A stretch of 12,720 nucleotides of DNA, from the NCBI GenBank assembly GCA_027297825.1, contig JAPUHH010000001.1:1-12720 (forward strand). The letters run 5' to 3'. The notes below the pieces were generated by a model, which searched no databases, was not told the DNA's origin, and worked only from the letters and a program-made list of their open reading frames with translations. The stretch comes from Gammaproteobacteria bacterium. GTDB lineage: Bacteria; Pseudomonadota; Gammaproteobacteria; UBA4575. Numbering within the stretch: the first letter of the stretch is position 1; each line of letters begins with the position of its first letter. Below, in pieces: positions 4,294 to 12,719 of the stretch. Both the position numbers and the translations under genes were made by a program.

Positions 4294-6786
4294 ATGTCAG
4301 AAGTAACCGTCAAACAGCTAGCAGAATTGGTAAATACTCCTATCGATAAAATACTTGTGCAGTTGTCCGAGGCAGGCTTGGACTTAACCTCTGCAGAGCA
4401 TGTCGTGAGTGACGAGCAAAAGATGCAATTGCTTGATCATTTGCGCAATAGTCGTAGCAAGGTAGCTGCACTTCCAGCGGATGATGGTAGAAAAATTACA
4501 CTGCGTAGAAAAAGTACTTCCCAATTAAAAGTGGGTAGTGCACAAGGGCGTGGTGGTGCTACAGCCGCAATTGTGAATGTAGAGGTGCGGCGTAAACGTA
4601 CATATGTGAAACGTAGCGTAGTTATTGAAGAAGAAGCTAAAGCAGAACAACGACGGCTTGATGAAGAAGCCTCAATTAAAGAAAAACAAGATGCAGCGCA
4701 AGCCGAGAAAGATGCACAAGAAGCGGCTGTAAAAGCCAAAAAAGAAAAACAAGAAGAAGCTGAGAAGAATGCCATTGCGCAGGAAAAAGAAGCCATTAAA
4801 GTTGCGTCCAAGTTAGAAACGCAAGCTGCAGAAACTTCAGCATCTAAAGAAAAAGCACAAGAAAAATCTACCAATAAGCCTGGGAAAGATAAAAAAGACA
4901 CCAAGATTAAGCGGCGTGAGTTACATGTTGCGAGTGATAAGCGTGGTAAACGTAGGGCCAAGCCAAGTCGACGCCGACCTGGAAAAGCTGCACCCAGTGA
5001 CAAGCATAAATTTGAAAAGCCAACTGAACCTATTAAGCGCGAAATTTTAGTTCCAGAAAGCATTTCGGTTGCAGATCTTGCGCAAAAGATGGCAATCAAA
5101 GCTGCAGAAGTGATTGGCGTGATGATGAAGATGGGTGTGATGGCAACCATCAATCAAGTGATTGACCAAGATACTGCGATTCTTGTGGTCGAAGAGCTGG
5201 GTCATGAAGCTAAGGCTACGCAGGGAACAGATATTGAAGCCGATGTTCTACAGGTTGAGTACGATGATGCAAAAGCGCTAACGCGTAACCCTGTAGTGAC
5301 TATTATGGGCCATGTGGATCATGGCAAAACTTCTTTGCTAGATTATATACGCCGCACCAAGGTTGCTTCAGGCGAAGCAGGTGGAATCACCCAACATATT
5401 GGTGCCTATAGTGTAGATACCGATAAAGGCACTATTACGTTTTTAGATACACCAGGTCACGCTGCGTTTACGGCTATGCGAGCAAGAGGCGCTAACGTAA
5501 CCGATATTGTGGTGCTGGTAACAGCTGCAGATGATGGTGTAATGCCGCAAACCAAAGAGGCGGTTGAACATTCGCGTGCAGCTAATGTGCCAATGATTAT
5601 TGCAGTTAATAAGATCGACAAAGTAGATTCAGACCCTGATCGCGTGCGTAATGAGTTATCAGCACTTGAGGTGCTGCCTGAAGAGTGGGGTGGTGACACC
5701 ATCTTTGTGAATGTGTCAGCGATTACTGGAGAAGGTGTAGATAGTTTGCTGGAAGCCATTTCATTGCAAGCTGAAATTTTAGAATTAAAAGCAGTTGATC
5801 ATGGTCCTGCTAGTGGAGTTGTGATTGAGTCTTCTTTAGATAAAGGGCGTGGTCCAGTGGCGACTGTATTGATTCAGCAAGGTAAGTTGTCCAAAGGCGA
5901 CATGCTTTTAGCTGGACAAGAATACGGGCGTGTTCGTGCAATGTTTGATGAAAACGGCAAGGATATTGAATCTGCAGGCCCATCAATACCCGTAGTTGTG
6001 TTGGGTTTATCTGGTGCACCTAATGCTGGAGATGAAGCTATTGTGGCGACAGATGAGCGTAAGGTGCGTGAAATTGCAGATATACGTAAAAGCAAATCCA
6101 AAGATACAAAATTTGCAGCACAACAAGCTACACGATTAGAAAATGTTTTTAGTCATTTGGGAGACGGGGTTGCGGCTTCGATCAATGTGTTGATTAAGGC
6201 GGATGTGCAAGGTAGTGCAGAAGCATTACGTCATTCACTTGAAAAGCTATCAACCGAAGAAGTCAAAGTTAAAATAATTATGTCAAGCGTTGGCGGAATA
6301 AACGAATCTGATATCAATCTTGCAGAAGCTTCTCAAGCTATTGTGATTGGTTTTAATGTCCGCGCAGATAGTGCAGCGAAAAGAGCTGCAGCAAATGTGG
6401 GGGTTGATATTCGATACTACAGCATCATTTATGAAACCATTGATGATGTGAAATCTGCAATGAGTGGCTTACTCTCGCCAGAGTTACGCGAGGAAATTAT
6501 TGGTCTTGCCGAAGTTAAAGATGTATTTAGATCTTCTAAGATGGGAGCTGTCGCAGGCACGCAAGTTATTGACGGTATGATTAAGCGTGGTAATCCGATA
6601 CGTGTACTACGAGATAATGTTGTGATCTACGAAGGTGAACTTGAATCATTGCGACGTCATAAAGATGATGTTAATGAAGTTCGTGCAGGTACTGAGTGCG
6701 GCATAGCAGTAAAGAATTACAATGATGTTCAACCCGGCGACCAAATTGAAGTTTTTGAGCGGATAGAAGTCGCTCGAACTTTATAA
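4294..6786 (+). CDS. infB: Translation initiation factor IF-2
   Basis: IF2 is the GTPase that brings initiator fMet-tRNA to the 30S subunit and promotes subunit joining. The 830-residue protein starts with an IF2 N-terminal module (1-52), followed by a long Lys/Glu/Ala-rich helical and then basic linker (about 60-245), a second N-terminal module (about 250-305), and the G domain with GHVDHGKT (339-346), DTPGH (385-389) and NKID (439-442). The beta-barrel domain II, domain III and the C-terminal fMet-tRNA-binding domain end at residue 830. Length and order match gammaproteobacterial IF2 (E. coli 890). It begins 39 bases after the nusA stop. E. coli makes shorter IF2 forms from internal starts; I could not establish one here. 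Confidence 0.98.
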   Translation: MSEVTVKQLAELVNTPIDKILVQLSEAGLDLTSAEHVVSDEQKMQLLDHLRNSRSKVAALPADDGRKITLRRKSTSQLKVGSAQGRGGATAAIVNVEVRRKRTYVKRSVVIEEEAKAEQRRLDEEASIKEKQDAAQAEKDAQEAAVKAKKEKQEEAEKNAIAQEKEAIKVASKLETQAAETSASKEKAQEKSTNKPGKDKKDTKIKRRELHVASDKRGKRRAKPSRRRPGKAAPSDKHKFEKPTEPIKREILVPESISVADLAQKMAIKAAEVIGVMMKMGVMATINQVIDQDTAILVVEELGHEAKATQGTDIEADVLQVEYDDAKALTRNPVVTIMGHVDHGKTSLLDYIRRTKVASGEAGGITQHIGAYSVDTDKGTITFLDTPGHAAFTAMRARGANVTDIVVLVTAADDGVMPQTKEAVEHSRAANVPMIIAVNKIDKVDSDPDRVRNELSALEVLPEEWGGDTIFVNVSAITGEGVDSLLEAISLQAEILELKAVDHGPASGVVIESSLDKGRGPVATVLIQQGKLSKGDMLLAGQEYGRVRAMFDENGKDIESAGPSIPVVVLGLSGAPNAGDEAIVATDERKVREIADIRKSKSKDTKFAAQQATRLENVFSHLGDGVAASINVLIKADVQGSAEALRHSLEKLSTEEVKVKIIMSSVGGINESDINLAEASQAIVIGFNVRADSAAKRAAANVGVDIRYYSIIYETIDDVKSAMSGLLSPELREEIIGLAEVKDVFRSSKMGAVAGTQVIDGMIKRGNPIRVLRDNVVIYEGELESLRRHKDDVNEVRAGTECGIAVKNYNDVQPGDQIEVFERIEVARTL

Positions 6787-6814
6787 GCACTCTTGAATTA
6801 GAGTCATCCTCTCG

Positions 6815-7168
6815 ATGCAACAAGTATCTTCTAGGCCCTTACGTGTAGGAGAGCAGCTTCGTCGCGAACTAACCCTGTTGCTACAAAACGAAGTGAAAGA
6901 CCCACGTGTTGCAAATATTATTATTTATGATGTAGTGATGACCAAAGATTTAAGTATGGCAAGGATATATTTTAGTCCTTTGGATATTCAGCAAGACGCA
7001 ACGGAAAGCGTTAAAGGGCTGGTAAGTGCAACTGGATTTTTGCGCACTCAACTTAGTCGTAGATTAAAACTGCGAAAAATGCCTGAACTGCGTTTTATTG
7101 TTGATGATACCGAAGCCAAGGGCGATAGAATTGAGCAATTGCTTCGGAAGAGCTTCAGTAGTAATTAA
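6815..7168 (+). CDS. rbfA: 30S ribosome-binding factor A
   Basis: RbfA is a small KH-fold protein that binds immature 30S subunits near the 5' end of 16S rRNA and is needed for late 30S maturation, especially in the cold. The 117-residue product shows the family pattern: RPLRVGEQLRREL (7-19), NEVKDPRV (25-32), DLSMARIYFSPL (45-56), ATGFLRTQLSRRLKLRKMPEL with its basic helix, and a final amphipathic helix. It lacks the acidic tail of the E. coli protein (133 residues), as many homologues do. It starts 28 bases after infB and its stop TAA shares its last A with the truB start ATG, a sign of translational coupling. Confidence 0.96.
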   Translation: MQQVSSRPLRVGEQLRRELTLLLQNEVKDPRVANIIIYDVVMTKDLSMARIYFSPLDIQQDATESVKGLVSATGFLRTQLSRRLKLRKMPELRFIVDDTEAKGDRIEQLLRKSFSSN

Positions 7169-8076
7169 TGTCAAACAGGAAGCGCAAAGGGCGTGTTCTA
7201 AATGGCTTGCTGCTGTTAGACAAACCAATCGGAATCTCATCAAACGCTGCGGTACAAAAAGTAAAAAGGTTATTTACTGCAGCTAAAGCAGGTCATACGG
7301 GGACTTTAGATCCCCTTGCGACAGGCTTGTTAATTATTTGCTTTGGTCGAGCTACTAAGATTTCAAATTACTTGCTTGCCGCGGATAAGAATTATGAAGT
7401 GTTACTAGAGCTTGGGGTTACCACTAACACAGGTGATGCAGATGGCGAAGTGTTAGAACGTAAAGGTACATCGCACGTAACAGACCAAGAGATTCATCAA
7501 AACATACATGAGCTAACTGGTAGTATCGAGCAAGTTCCGCCGATGTTTTCTGCCTTAAAGTACCAAGGTTCACGTTTATATGAGTTAGCGCGCAAAGGAA
7601 TAGAGGTTGAGCGTCCGTCTAGGCAGGTGAAAATCCATCGTTTCGAGTTACTGCATCGTGAGGCAAATTTTTTACGGTTGCGAGTGCATTGCTCCAAAGG
7701 CACATATATAAGGACATTGGTTGAGGATTTAGGAGAACGGTTGAAATGTGGAGCACATGTGATTGAGTTGAGACGTACAAGTGTAGGGCCTTTTGTTAAC
7801 CCTAAGCTTGTGACCATATCGGAATTAGAGGATCAAGCGCAGATCGACCCAACATTATTGGATGCAGTATTAATGCCGATTGATAGTGCGCTGCAAGACT
7901 ATCCCATGCTCTCTATAGAGCAAGCCCTGATGGAAAAAATACGTCATGGCCAAGCTGTATTCGTACCCAAGTCGCCCACGAATGGCTTAGTCAGGCTCTA
8001 CGATGCAAACGACCAATTTTATGGTTTAGGTGCTGTGCTTGAGGATGGGCGAATTGCTCCGAAATGCTTAAATTGA
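7168..8076 (+). CDS. truB: tRNA pseudouridine(55) synthase TruB
   Basis: TruB converts U55 to pseudouridine in the T loop of nearly all tRNAs and also acts as a tRNA folding chaperone. The 302-residue product has the catalytic signature GHTGTLDPLATG (42-53) with nucleophile Asp48, at the same number as in E. coli. It also has LDKPIGISS (17-25), the PPMFSALKYQG motif, CSKGTYIRTLVEDLG (RNA and base contact), and a C-terminal PUA-like segment. The ATG overlaps the rbfA stop by one base (TAATG). Next is a 207-base gap before rpsO holding a promoter, so rpsO is partly independent. Confidence 0.97.
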   Translation: MSNRKRKGRVLNGLLLLDKPIGISSNAAVQKVKRLFTAAKAGHTGTLDPLATGLLIICFGRATKISNYLLAADKNYEVLLELGVTTNTGDADGEVLERKGTSHVTDQEIHQNIHELTGSIEQVPPMFSALKYQGSRLYELARKGIEVERPSRQVKIHRFELLHREANFLRLRVHCSKGTYIRTLVEDLGERLKCGAHVIELRRTSVGPFVNPKLVTISELEDQAQIDPTLLDAVLMPIDSALQDYPMLSIEQALMEKIRHGQAVFVPKSPTNGLVRLYDANDQFYGLGAVLEDGRIAPKCLN

Positions 8077-8158
8077 AGCCGTAACGGTTAATTTTTAGAA
8101 GGTTATTGAGCTGAAAGTCACGGCATGAAGCCTTGAGTAAAGCCCTAATGTGCGAAAT

Positions 8159-8197
8159 TGGGCAAAAGCCCAGAATTCTAGAGGTATGGCTAGAATT
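8159..8197 (+). other. Two hairpins between truB and rpsO
   Basis: TGGGC (8159-8163) pairs with GCCCA (8168-8172) around AAAA, and AATTCTAG (8174-8181) pairs with CTAGAATT (8190-8197) around AGGTATGG. The second is followed by ATTATTCTT, a poor U-run. They could be weak termination or RNA-processing signals between the upstream genes and rpsO. They lie just upstream of the rpsO promoter. Confidence 0.45.
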
Positions 8198-8201
8198 ATT
8201 C

Positions 8202-8229
8202 TTGTTCGCTATGGCCTACGTGGTAGAAT
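8202..8229 (+). promoter_or_regulatory. Probable promoter of rpsO
   Basis: TTGTTC (8202-8207) and TAGAAT (8224-8229) are 16 bases apart, and the -10 is preceded by TGG, an extended -10 motif. It is in the same place as the known internal rpsO promoter of E. coli. The start codon is about 48 bases downstream of the predicted start point. Confidence 0.6.
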
Positions 8230-8283
8230 CCGCACTCGAAAATATAGGTAATAATAGACAGTAGGAAAAGGCAAGTTATAAAG

Positions 8284-8553
8284 ATGGCAATTACAGCAGA
8301 AGACAAAGCAAATATTATTCAGCAGTATCGACGTGATGATGCCGATACGGGGTCACCAGAAGTGCAAGTCGCTCTTTTATCAGCGCGCATATCGCATTTA
8401 AGTGGGCATTTCGAATCACATAAGAAGGACCACCATTCGCGCCATGGTTTGCTAAAGATGGTAAACCAACGCCGCAAACTTTTAGATTACTTACGCTCGA
8501 ATGACCAGAAAAGATATCAGGATCTTATCGGTTCACTTGGGTTAAGACGCTAA
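8284..8553 (+). CDS. rpsO: 30S ribosomal protein S15
   Basis: S15 binds the central domain of 16S rRNA early in assembly and forms a bridge to the 50S subunit. The product has 89 residues, the normal length with initiator Met, and shows the conserved GSPEVQVALLSARI segment, the HxxDHHSRHGL rRNA-binding segment (HKKDHHSRHGL) and the C-terminal QRRKLLDYL and GLRR. Shine-Dalgarno pairing is weak (AGG at 8263-8265 is far upstream). In E. coli S15 represses its own translation through a leader pseudoknot; I could not confirm such a fold here. Confidence 0.98.
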   Translation: MAITAEDKANIIQQYRRDDADTGSPEVQVALLSARISHLSGHFESHKKDHHSRHGLLKMVNQRRKLLDYLRSNDQKRYQDLIGSLGLRR

Positions 8554-8561
8554 ATAAATGA

Positions 8562-8588
8562 TCTCTCGATTACAGAGAGAGGGTTTTA
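8562..8588 (+). terminator. Weak hairpin after rpsO
   Basis: TCTCTC (8562-8567) pairs with GAGAGA (8575-8580) around a seven-base loop, followed by GGG and TTTT. It resembles the leaky terminator that separates rpsO from pnp in E. coli and would let only part of transcription continue. Confidence 0.5.
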
Positions 8589-8596
8589 GTGCAGGT

Positions 8597-8660
8597 TTGT
8601 AAGTAAGAAGTATTCAAAATACACTATACATTGATGTTCGGACACCGTGAGATTGTCCAA
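8597..8660 (+). promoter_or_regulatory. Possible pnp promoter and leader hairpin
   Basis: TTGTAA (8597-8602) and TACACT (8620-8625) are 17 bases apart, each matching four of six consensus bases. Downstream, GGACA (8640-8644) pairs with TGTCC (8654-8658), extended by TT/AA across a bulged C. In E. coli the pnp leader is cut by RNase III and autoregulated by PNPase, and this hairpin stands in the comparable place. Both calls are tentative. Confidence 0.35.
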
Positions 8661-8710
8661 CGGATAATCGTGGCAATTAAATTAGATAAATTAAATATTG
8701 GGATTAATCA

Positions 8711-10795
8711 GTGAGCAAAGTAACAAAAACGTTTTCATACGGAGACCATCAGATCAAACTAGAAGCTGGCGAAATTGCTCGCCAAGCCGATGGCGCGGTT
8801 CTAGTAGACATGGGTGACACTTCTGTTTTAGTCACTGCGGTTGCAAGAAAAGAAGCAGAACCAGGCCGTGACTTTTTCCCGCTCACTGTTAATTATCAGG
8901 AAAAGACCTATGCCGCAGGTAAAATTCCTGGCGGATTTTTCAAACGAGAAGGTCGTCCCTCTGAAAAAGAAACGCTAACTTGTCGTCTTATTGATCGTCC
9001 AATACGTCCAATGTTTCCTAAAGACTTCAAAAACGAAGTCCAAGTCATCGCCAATGTTGTTTCGATGAATACAGATATCAATCCAGACATTCCCGCAATG
9101 ATCGGTGCATCTGCAGCTTTAGCCATATCGGGTGTGCCGTTTAATGGCCCCATGGGTGCAGCACGCGTAGGCTATATAGATGGTAACTATGTGTTGAATC
9201 CAAGTTATTCTCAGTTGAAAAATTCCAAACTTGATCTCGTAGTAGCCGGCACCCAAAGTGCGGTGCTGATGGTGGAATCAGAAGCCGATGTGCTTTCTGA
9301 AGAAGTCATGCTAGGTGCGGTGATGTTTGGTCATGAACAACTACAAGCTGCCATTACCGCGATTAAAGAATTTGCCGCAGAAGTAGGTAATCCATTATGG
9401 GATTGGCAGGCGAAAGAAGCGGATGATGGTTTGGCACAAAAGGTTAAAGCAGAATGTAGCGATCAACTTGGGCAGGCTTATCAAGTTGCAGAAAAACAAG
9501 CTCGTCAAGAACAAGTTGGCCAACTTCGTGATGGCGTCGTCGAGTTACTGGCTAATGAAGAAGAAGGTCCCAGCAAAGCGGATGTGCAAGGTGCGTTTAG
9601 CAAGCTTGAGAAGAAAATTGTTCGAGATCGGATTATTTCTGGTGAAAAGCGCATTGATGGACGCGATAAAGATACGGTTCGACCCATCACCATTCGCATC
9701 GGAGTATTGCCGCGCACCCATGGCAGCGCATTATTTACACGTGGTGAGACGCAAGCCATTGTGGTGACCACGCTAGGTACCGGTAGAGATGCACAAATTA
9801 TTGATGCGATTGAAGGTGAATATAAAGATAGTTTCATGTTGCATTACAACTTCCCACCATCATGTGTGGGCGAAACAGGTTTTGTGGGATCACCAAAACG
9901 CCGCGAAATCGGACATGGAAAACTCGCAAAACGAAGCATTCAAGCCGTGATCCCAGATGAAGAAGAGTTCACATATACATTTCGTGTAGTTTCTGAAATT
10001 ACTGAGTCCAATGGTTCAAGTTCTATGGCGAGTGTTTGTGGCACCAGCTTGGCATTGATGGATGCCGGCGTCCCGATTAAAGCTCCAGTTGCAGGTATTG
10101 CCATGGGTCTGATTAAAGAAGGTGATAGCTTTGCTGTGCTTAGCGATATTCTTGGTGATGAAGATCATCTAGGTGATATGGACTTTAAAGTTGCAGGGAC
10201 TCAAGAAGGTATAACTGCGCTACAAATGGATATCAAGATTGAAGGCATTACCCAAGAAATTATGGATGTCGCACTTACGCAAGCACGTGCAGGACGCCTC
10301 CATATCCTTGAAAAAATGAACGCAAGCATTTCGTCGCCACGTGATGAAATGTCAGAGTTTGCACCTCGATTCACCGTGTTAAAAATTAATCCTGACAAGA
10401 TTCGTGATGTAATCGGAAAGGGTGGTGCAACCATTCGTGCCTTAACAGAAGAAACGGGTACCACCATCGATATTGATGATGGAGGCGTGATTAGAATTGC
10501 ATCGGTAGATAAAGCTGCGGGTGATGATGCTAAAAAACGTATTGAAGAAATTACCGCAGATGTAGAGGTAGGTAAAATTTACGAAGGTAAAGTCGTGAAA
10601 ATTATGGGCTTTGGTGCATTCGTAAGTGTGTTGCCGGGTAAAGATGGTCTGGTGCATATTTCTCAAATTTCACATGAACGCGTAGAAAATGTAACCGATG
10701 AGCTCACCGAAGGCGACATTATCAAAGTAAAGGTGCTTGAAATTGATAAGCAAGGTCGTATTCGACTCAGCATGAAAGCCGTTGATGTCGAGTAG
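8711..10795 (+). CDS. pnp: Polyribonucleotide nucleotidyltransferase (PNPase)
   Basis: PNPase degrades RNA 3' to 5' by phosphorolysis and can run in reverse to add tails; it works as a ring-shaped trimer and in the RNA degradosome. The 694-residue product has two RNase PH cores, the first with GGFFKREGRPSEKE and RLIDRPIRPMFP. The second core has GDEDHLGDMDF (482-492), whose Asp485 and Asp491 match the catalytic metal-site aspartates of E. coli. A helical linker joins the cores, and a KH domain with GKGG (569-572) and an S1 domain (about 620-690) follow. The protein ends directly after S1, about 17 residues shorter than E. coli. The start is GTG at 8711, fixed by the conserved N-terminus; there is only a weak ribosome site. 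It ends 38 bases before msrB. Confidence 0.98.
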   Translation: MSKVTKTFSYGDHQIKLEAGEIARQADGAVLVDMGDTSVLVTAVARKEAEPGRDFFPLTVNYQEKTYAAGKIPGGFFKREGRPSEKETLTCRLIDRPIRPMFPKDFKNEVQVIANVVSMNTDINPDIPAMIGASAALAISGVPFNGPMGAARVGYIDGNYVLNPSYSQLKNSKLDLVVAGTQSAVLMVESEADVLSEEVMLGAVMFGHEQLQAAITAIKEFAAEVGNPLWDWQAKEADDGLAQKVKAECSDQLGQAYQVAEKQARQEQVGQLRDGVVELLANEEEGPSKADVQGAFSKLEKKIVRDRIISGEKRIDGRDKDTVRPITIRIGVLPRTHGSALFTRGETQAIVVTTLGTGRDAQIIDAIEGEYKDSFMLHYNFPPSCVGETGFVGSPKRREIGHGKLAKRSIQAVIPDEEEFTYTFRVVSEITESNGSSSMASVCGTSLALMDAGVPIKAPVAGIAMGLIKEGDSFAVLSDILGDEDHLGDMDFKVAGTQEGITALQMDIKIEGITQEIMDVALTQARAGRLHILEKMNASISSPRDEMSEFAPRFTVLKINPDKIRDVIGKGGATIRALTEETGTTIDIDDGGVIRIASVDKAAGDDAKKRIEEITADVEVGKIYEGKVVKIMGFGAFVSVLPGKDGLVHISQISHERVENVTDELTEGDIIKVKVLEIDKQGRIRLSMKAVDVE

Positions 10796-10833
10796 CTACA
10801 TCTAGATTTACTTTAAGTTCTTTATTTAGATCT

Positions 10834-11226
10834 TTGGCAAAAATCAAAAAATCCGATCAAGAATGGCGTCAACAACTGACGCCTGCCCAATTTAATGTTT
10901 GCAGGCAAAAAGACACGGAGCCTGCCTTTAGTGGTCAATACCATGATCATAAAGAAGCAGGCCTTTACCGTTGTGTATGCTGTCAAACCCCTTTGTTTGA
11001 TTCTAAGCATAAGTTTGATTCGGGTACGGGTTGGCCTAGCTTTTGGGAAGCGCATTCAAAAGAAAATGTGACCACCGAAACTGATCAGAGCCATGGCATG
11101 CGCAGGACTGAAGTTTTGTGTAATGCATGTGGGGCCCATCTTGGGCATGTGTTTGACGATGGGCCTGCACCAACAAATCTAAGATATTGTATAAACTCAA
11201 TTGCCCTAGAGCTTGATTCTAAATAA
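10834..11226 (+). CDS. msrB: Peptide-methionine (R)-S-oxide reductase MsrB
   Basis: MsrB reduces the R epimer of methionine sulfoxide in proteins, normally with thioredoxin as electron donor. The 130-residue product covers the whole domain: the zinc ligands Cys47/Cys50 and Cys96/Cys99, GWPSF (66-70), and the catalytic Cys119 in RYCINS. The position of the resolving cysteine in the E. coli enzyme (SGCGWPSF) is Thr65, so the enzyme must be recycled by another cysteine or directly by a reductant, as known for other MsrB proteins lacking it. No in-frame ATG lies near the homologous start; TTG at 10834 gives a normal N-terminus (MAKIKKSDQEW). No clear Shine-Dalgarno sequence or promoter is seen, so it may be read through from pnp. 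Confidence 0.95.
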   Translation: MAKIKKSDQEWRQQLTPAQFNVCRQKDTEPAFSGQYHDHKEAGLYRCVCCQTPLFDSKHKFDSGTGWPSFWEAHSKENVTTETDQSHGMRRTEVLCNACGAHLGHVFDDGPAPTNLRYCINSIALELDSK

Positions 11227-11508
11227 GAATTTCAAGAATCGTTGACTCTACTTTAATTGGCATTAGGAGATATTCACTGCTGTAAATCCACCTATTTGGC
11301 ATAATTAATAGTATTGATTTTCAATTGCTTAAATCGAATAGAATATGCATGCGAGTATGAAACATGAAATGACTCTACAATTTATATTCCAACGAGTGCT
11401 ATAATTTCTTTTCATCATCAAGCTGCTGGGCATACTCAATAACTTGAGAACAATAATTTTAGGAAGATAGTTTTACTATCTTTTGCATCTTTTAGAAGGA
11501 GGTCAAGA
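11227..11508 (+). promoter_or_regulatory. AT-rich spacer with promoter and leader of the AlkB-like gene
   Basis: The gap holds no gene. TATAAT at 11400-11405 is preceded by TGC, an extended -10 element, but the -35 region is poor (around ACAATT), which suggests help from an activator. The predicted leader is about 100 bases and contains a 7-bp hairpin AAGATAG/CTATCTT (11464-11482) and then a perfect ribosome site AAGGAGGT (11496-11503). I see no obvious terminator for msrB. Confidence 0.55.
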
Positions 11509-12651
11509 ATGGAGAAATTTTTTATCAACACGCGTTATTTTTTAGCGCCATTATTGATCGTCGCGGCGTTATTTGGCGTACTTGCGGGAGGCCCATGGGT
11601 CTGGACCGGCGTCGTGTTACTTGGCGTAGGCATCATTGTTGACACCCTCACCACCGGGCATACACCGGGTGCTGGCTTTGACGACAACGGTGAAACCAAT
11701 GGCATCGTGCCGTTACTCAATGGCACCATGTACGGCATGCTCGGTGTTTTTATTGTGCTACAAATTGCATTGGCCTGGCGCATCTGGCAATACGTCAATG
11801 GCGTAGAGATTGGCACCACCACCTTACTTGGCATGACCGTCCAAGACGGCATTACCGGCACCCAACTCGCCGGCGCCGTATACTCCAGCGGCATCTTTGC
11901 TGGCATTGGAATTATTTACGGCCATGAGCTGGCCCACACCAAAGGCTTCAGCTTCGTCATCGCCCGATGGATGATGGCCCTCAGTGGCAAAGCCCATTTT
12001 TGCTACGCTCACGTCTACAACCACCACCTAGAACTGGATCACCAGGACGATCCGGCGACCGCCCCACGTGGGCGCAACATGTTCCTCCACTATCCACTAT
12101 CCGGTCTTGGACAAAGCAAATTCCTCTTCATGATGGAAAAGCAACGTCTAGAACGCATTGGCGTATCCTTCTTGTCCTGGCAAAACCGCTGGATTCGGGG
12201 TTACTTCATGGCCATGCCAACGATTGCCCTATTCTGGTTTGTGGGCGGCTGGCTGGGCATGCTCTGTCTTGCTGGCGTATGGATCATCTCCAACTTCGAG
12301 CTTGAAGTGCTCAACTACCTGGAGCACTACGGTCTCATTCGCGAGAAAGGTGAACCCATTGACTACCGTCATAGCTGGGATAACTCCACCGCCTTTACCA
12401 GCTGGTTCTTCATTGAAATTGGTCGTCAAGCCGATCACCATGATCGTGGCGAGACCCACTTTTGGGAACTCGACGAAGTGGGGGCCCCCAATACCGGGCG
12501 CGGCTACTTCACCCTCTTTGCCCTGGGCCTCGTGCCGCCACTCTTGCATGCCTTCATGAAAAAGCAACTGGCGAAATGGGACGAAGAGATGGCCTCCGAA
12601 GGCGAGCTCAAGATCGCTGCTAAGATGAACAAGCAAGCGGGATACGCGTAA
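11509..12651 (+). CDS. AlkB-type membrane di-iron monooxygenase (alkane 1-monooxygenase family)
   Basis: Members of this family hydroxylate alkanes or methyl groups using O2, a histidine-bound di-iron site and electrons from rubredoxin. The 380-residue protein has about six membrane helices and the expected landmarks: HELAH (139-143), HVYNHH (168-173), NYLEHYGL (269-276, with His273) and a third box RQADHH (306-311). In the classical AlkB third box (QRHSDHH) the first His is an iron ligand; here it is Gln307. The residue before box two is Ala rather than Glu. The flank HDRGETHFWELDEVG after box three also differs from classical AlkB, so the substrate is uncertain. It starts at ATG 11509 with AAGGAGGT five bases upstream. 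GC and codon choice are clearly higher than in the neighbouring housekeeping genes, suggesting transfer or strong expression selection. No rubredoxin or rubredoxin reductase is adjacent in the window. Confidence 0.88.
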   Translation: MEKFFINTRYFLAPLLIVAALFGVLAGGPWVWTGVVLLGVGIIVDTLTTGHTPGAGFDDNGETNGIVPLLNGTMYGMLGVFIVLQIALAWRIWQYVNGVEIGTTTLLGMTVQDGITGTQLAGAVYSSGIFAGIGIIYGHELAHTKGFSFVIARWMMALSGKAHFCYAHVYNHHLELDHQDDPATAPRGRNMFLHYPLSGLGQSKFLFMMEKQRLERIGVSFLSWQNRWIRGYFMAMPTIALFWFVGGWLGMLCLAGVWIISNFELEVLNYLEHYGLIREKGEPIDYRHSWDNSTAFTSWFFIEIGRQADHHDRGETHFWELDEVGAPNTGRGYFTLFALGLVPPLLHAFMKKQLAKWDEEMASEGELKIAAKMNKQAGYA

Positions 12652-12677
12652 AGCTTTCCCCGCGCAACGAAAATCCT

Positions 12678-12719
12678 GCCCTGATGATCTGTACCCTCAG
12701 AGACTCAGGGCGTTTTTTT
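12678..12719 (+). terminator. Terminator of the AlkB-like gene
   Basis: GCCCTGA (12678-12684) pairs with TCAGGGC (12705-12711) around a 20-base loop and is followed by seven T residues (12713-12719). It begins 26 bases after the stop codon, so the monooxygenase is the last gene of its transcript. Confidence 0.8.

Noticed and set aside
4437..5153. Minus-strand open frame of 238 codons
   Set aside because: It lies entirely within infB opposite the Lys/Glu/Ala-rich linker; its Ser/Leu/Ala-rich composition is the mirror of that linker.
12229..12636. Minus- and plus-strand open frames within the AlkB-like gene
   Set aside because: They are shadows of a GC-biased gene with clear histidine boxes, and none has a ribosome site or recognisable domain.
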